This document shows, one piece after another, positions 42,826-43,418 of a stretch of DNA of 43,418 bases. The translations under genes were made by a program, and so were the position numbers. The stretch comes from Bacteroidales bacterium (GTDB lineage: Bacteria; Bacteroidota; Bacteroidia; Bacteroidales; UBA932): positions 1-43,418 of the forward strand of contig JAFZME010000033.1 in the NCBI GenBank assembly GCA_017553405.1. Reading direction: 5' to 3'. Under the pieces are notes generated by a model that saw only the letters and a program-made list of their open reading frames with translations, was not told the origin of the DNA and did no database searches. The stretch's first letter is position 1. Each line of letters starts with the position of its first letter.

Positions 42826-43317
42826 ATGCACACCCTGGACATCATACTCGCCATTTGCTTCGTACCCGCGTTAATCCGCGGAATATCAAAGGGTTTCATA
42901 GAGCAGGCAATGGCCTTCGCCGCCTTCTTCCTGTCGGTGTGGATGGCGTTCAGGTTCTCCTCGCTCGCGGCCGTCTGGCTGAGGCCCCGCCTTGAGGTCA
43001 ACGACACCCTCCTCAACGTCATCGCCTTCGTCCTCATCCTCGTCGCCGTGACCGTCGCTATGGTCCTTCTGGGCAAACTCCTTTCGAAGTTCATCAAGGT
43101 GGTTATGCTAGGCTGGCTGGACAAGCTGCTCGGCGTCCTCTTCGGCTGCCTCTTCACGGCGCTCATCCTCGGCGTCATTATCGTCTCGTTCGACGCCCTC
43201 AACACGCGCTTCACCCTCGTCGCCGCCGAAAAGCTCGAGTCCTCCGTCCTCTACACCTCCCTCCGCTCCATCGCCTGGTTCCTCTTCCCCTACCTCAAAG
43301 AACTCATCGTGAAGTAA
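42826..43317 (+). CDS. CvpA-family membrane protein
   Basis: Inner-membrane protein of 163 aa with four hydrophobic helices (about residues 2-20, 23-43, 60-85, 97-122) and a short C-terminal tail. The early HTLDIILAICFVPALIRGISKGF and the following helix are typical of CvpA (colicin V production) proteins, whose biochemical role is not settled; links to envelope homeostasis have been reported in other bacteria. The ATG at 42826 is chosen; a TTG at 42817 would add three residues but overlaps the ileS -33 box. It is four bases before tsaB. Confidence 0.88.
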   Translation: MHTLDIILAICFVPALIRGISKGFIEQAMAFAAFFLSVWMAFRFSSLAAVWLRPRLEVNDTLLNVIAFVLILVAVTVAMVLLGKLLSKFIKVVMLGWLDKLLGVLFGCLFTALILGVIIVSFDALNTRFTLVAAEKLESSVLYTSLRSIAWFLFPYLKELIVK

Positions 43318-43321
43318 TTAT

Positions 43322-43418
43322 ATGGCGAAAATCATATTAATAGAGACTTCGGCGGCGGACTGTACGGTCGCGCTGGGGGTGGATGGGACGGCCGTCGCGA
43401 TGGCGAAGGCTGACGAGC
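43322..43418 (+). CDS. tsaB: tRNA threonylcarbamoyladenosine protein TsaB (5' part)
   Basis: Only the first 32 codons are in the window: MAKIILIETSAADCTVALG, then a beta strand pair with VDGTAVAMAKADE. This is the start of the ASKHA fold of TsaB, which partners with TsaD in making t6A37 in tRNAs. The ILIETSA motif is characteristic. The gene runs off the right edge, so the remainder cannot be judged. Confidence 0.85.
   Translation, partial: MAKIILIETSAADCTVALGVDGTAVAMAKADE

Overview
The window looks like a chromosomal segment from a GC-rich, probably uncultured, member of the Bacteroidales. Evidence: two SusC/SusD pairs, many lipoproteins with short Bacteroidetes-type lipoboxes, a type IX secretion (T9SS) C-terminal sorting domain, a PorV/PorQ-like barrel, an Rnf complex preceded by RseC, and promoters of the Bacteroidetes TTTG/TAnnTTTG type. 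Genus cannot be set from the sequence alone. Coding density is very high and no gap exceeds 300 bases. I saw no tRNA, rRNA or CRISPR array.

Layout. (1) 1-8691, minus strand: one tightly packed run of ten genes, in transcription order two M23 peptidase-like membrane proteins, a MerR-type regulator, a Nif3-like protein, a coiled-coil zinc-ribbon protein, DnaB, RseC, RnfB, RnfC and RnfD (cut by the window edge). (2) 8783-14504, plus strand: alaS, an LptF/LptG-type permease fused in frame to methionyl-tRNA formyltransferase, and thiamine pyrophosphokinase. (3) 14511-15736: a HUH (Y1) REP-associated transposase gene on the minus strand, bracketed by two copies of a two-part palindromic repeat that share an identical 33-base core and an identical 52-base internal register. 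(4) 15769-29614, minus strand: a locus consisting of a large surface lipoprotein, SusC, SusD, a zinc metallohydrolase lipoprotein, a DUF4302 lipoprotein, a BACON-like lipoprotein, a subtilisin-family protease with a T9SS tail, and a PorV/PorQ-like barrel. (5) 29841-37196, minus strand: a second SusC/SusD pair with a large lipoprotein, ending at a clear hairpin. (6) 37454-42755, minus strand: ileS, a TraR/DksA-like protein, lspA and an outer-membrane barrel. (7) 42826-43418, plus strand: cvpA and the start of tsaB, divergent from ileS.

How it fits together. Regions 1, 2, 6 and 7 are housekeeping: energy coupling, replication, translation, lipoprotein processing and envelope upkeep. Region 4 reads as a proteolysis-and-import locus: two secreted or surface peptidases, several surface lipoproteins and one TonB-dependent importer, with no glycoside hydrolase. 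Region 5 is an importer pair without an enzyme, so its substrate is open.

The most unusual items are the transposase with its private repeat family (whose hairpins also look like terminators), the permease::Fmt fusion, and the protease/T9SS/SusCD locus, whose protease carries both a lipobox and a T9SS tail and has an EF-hand-like loop inserted in its catalytic domain.
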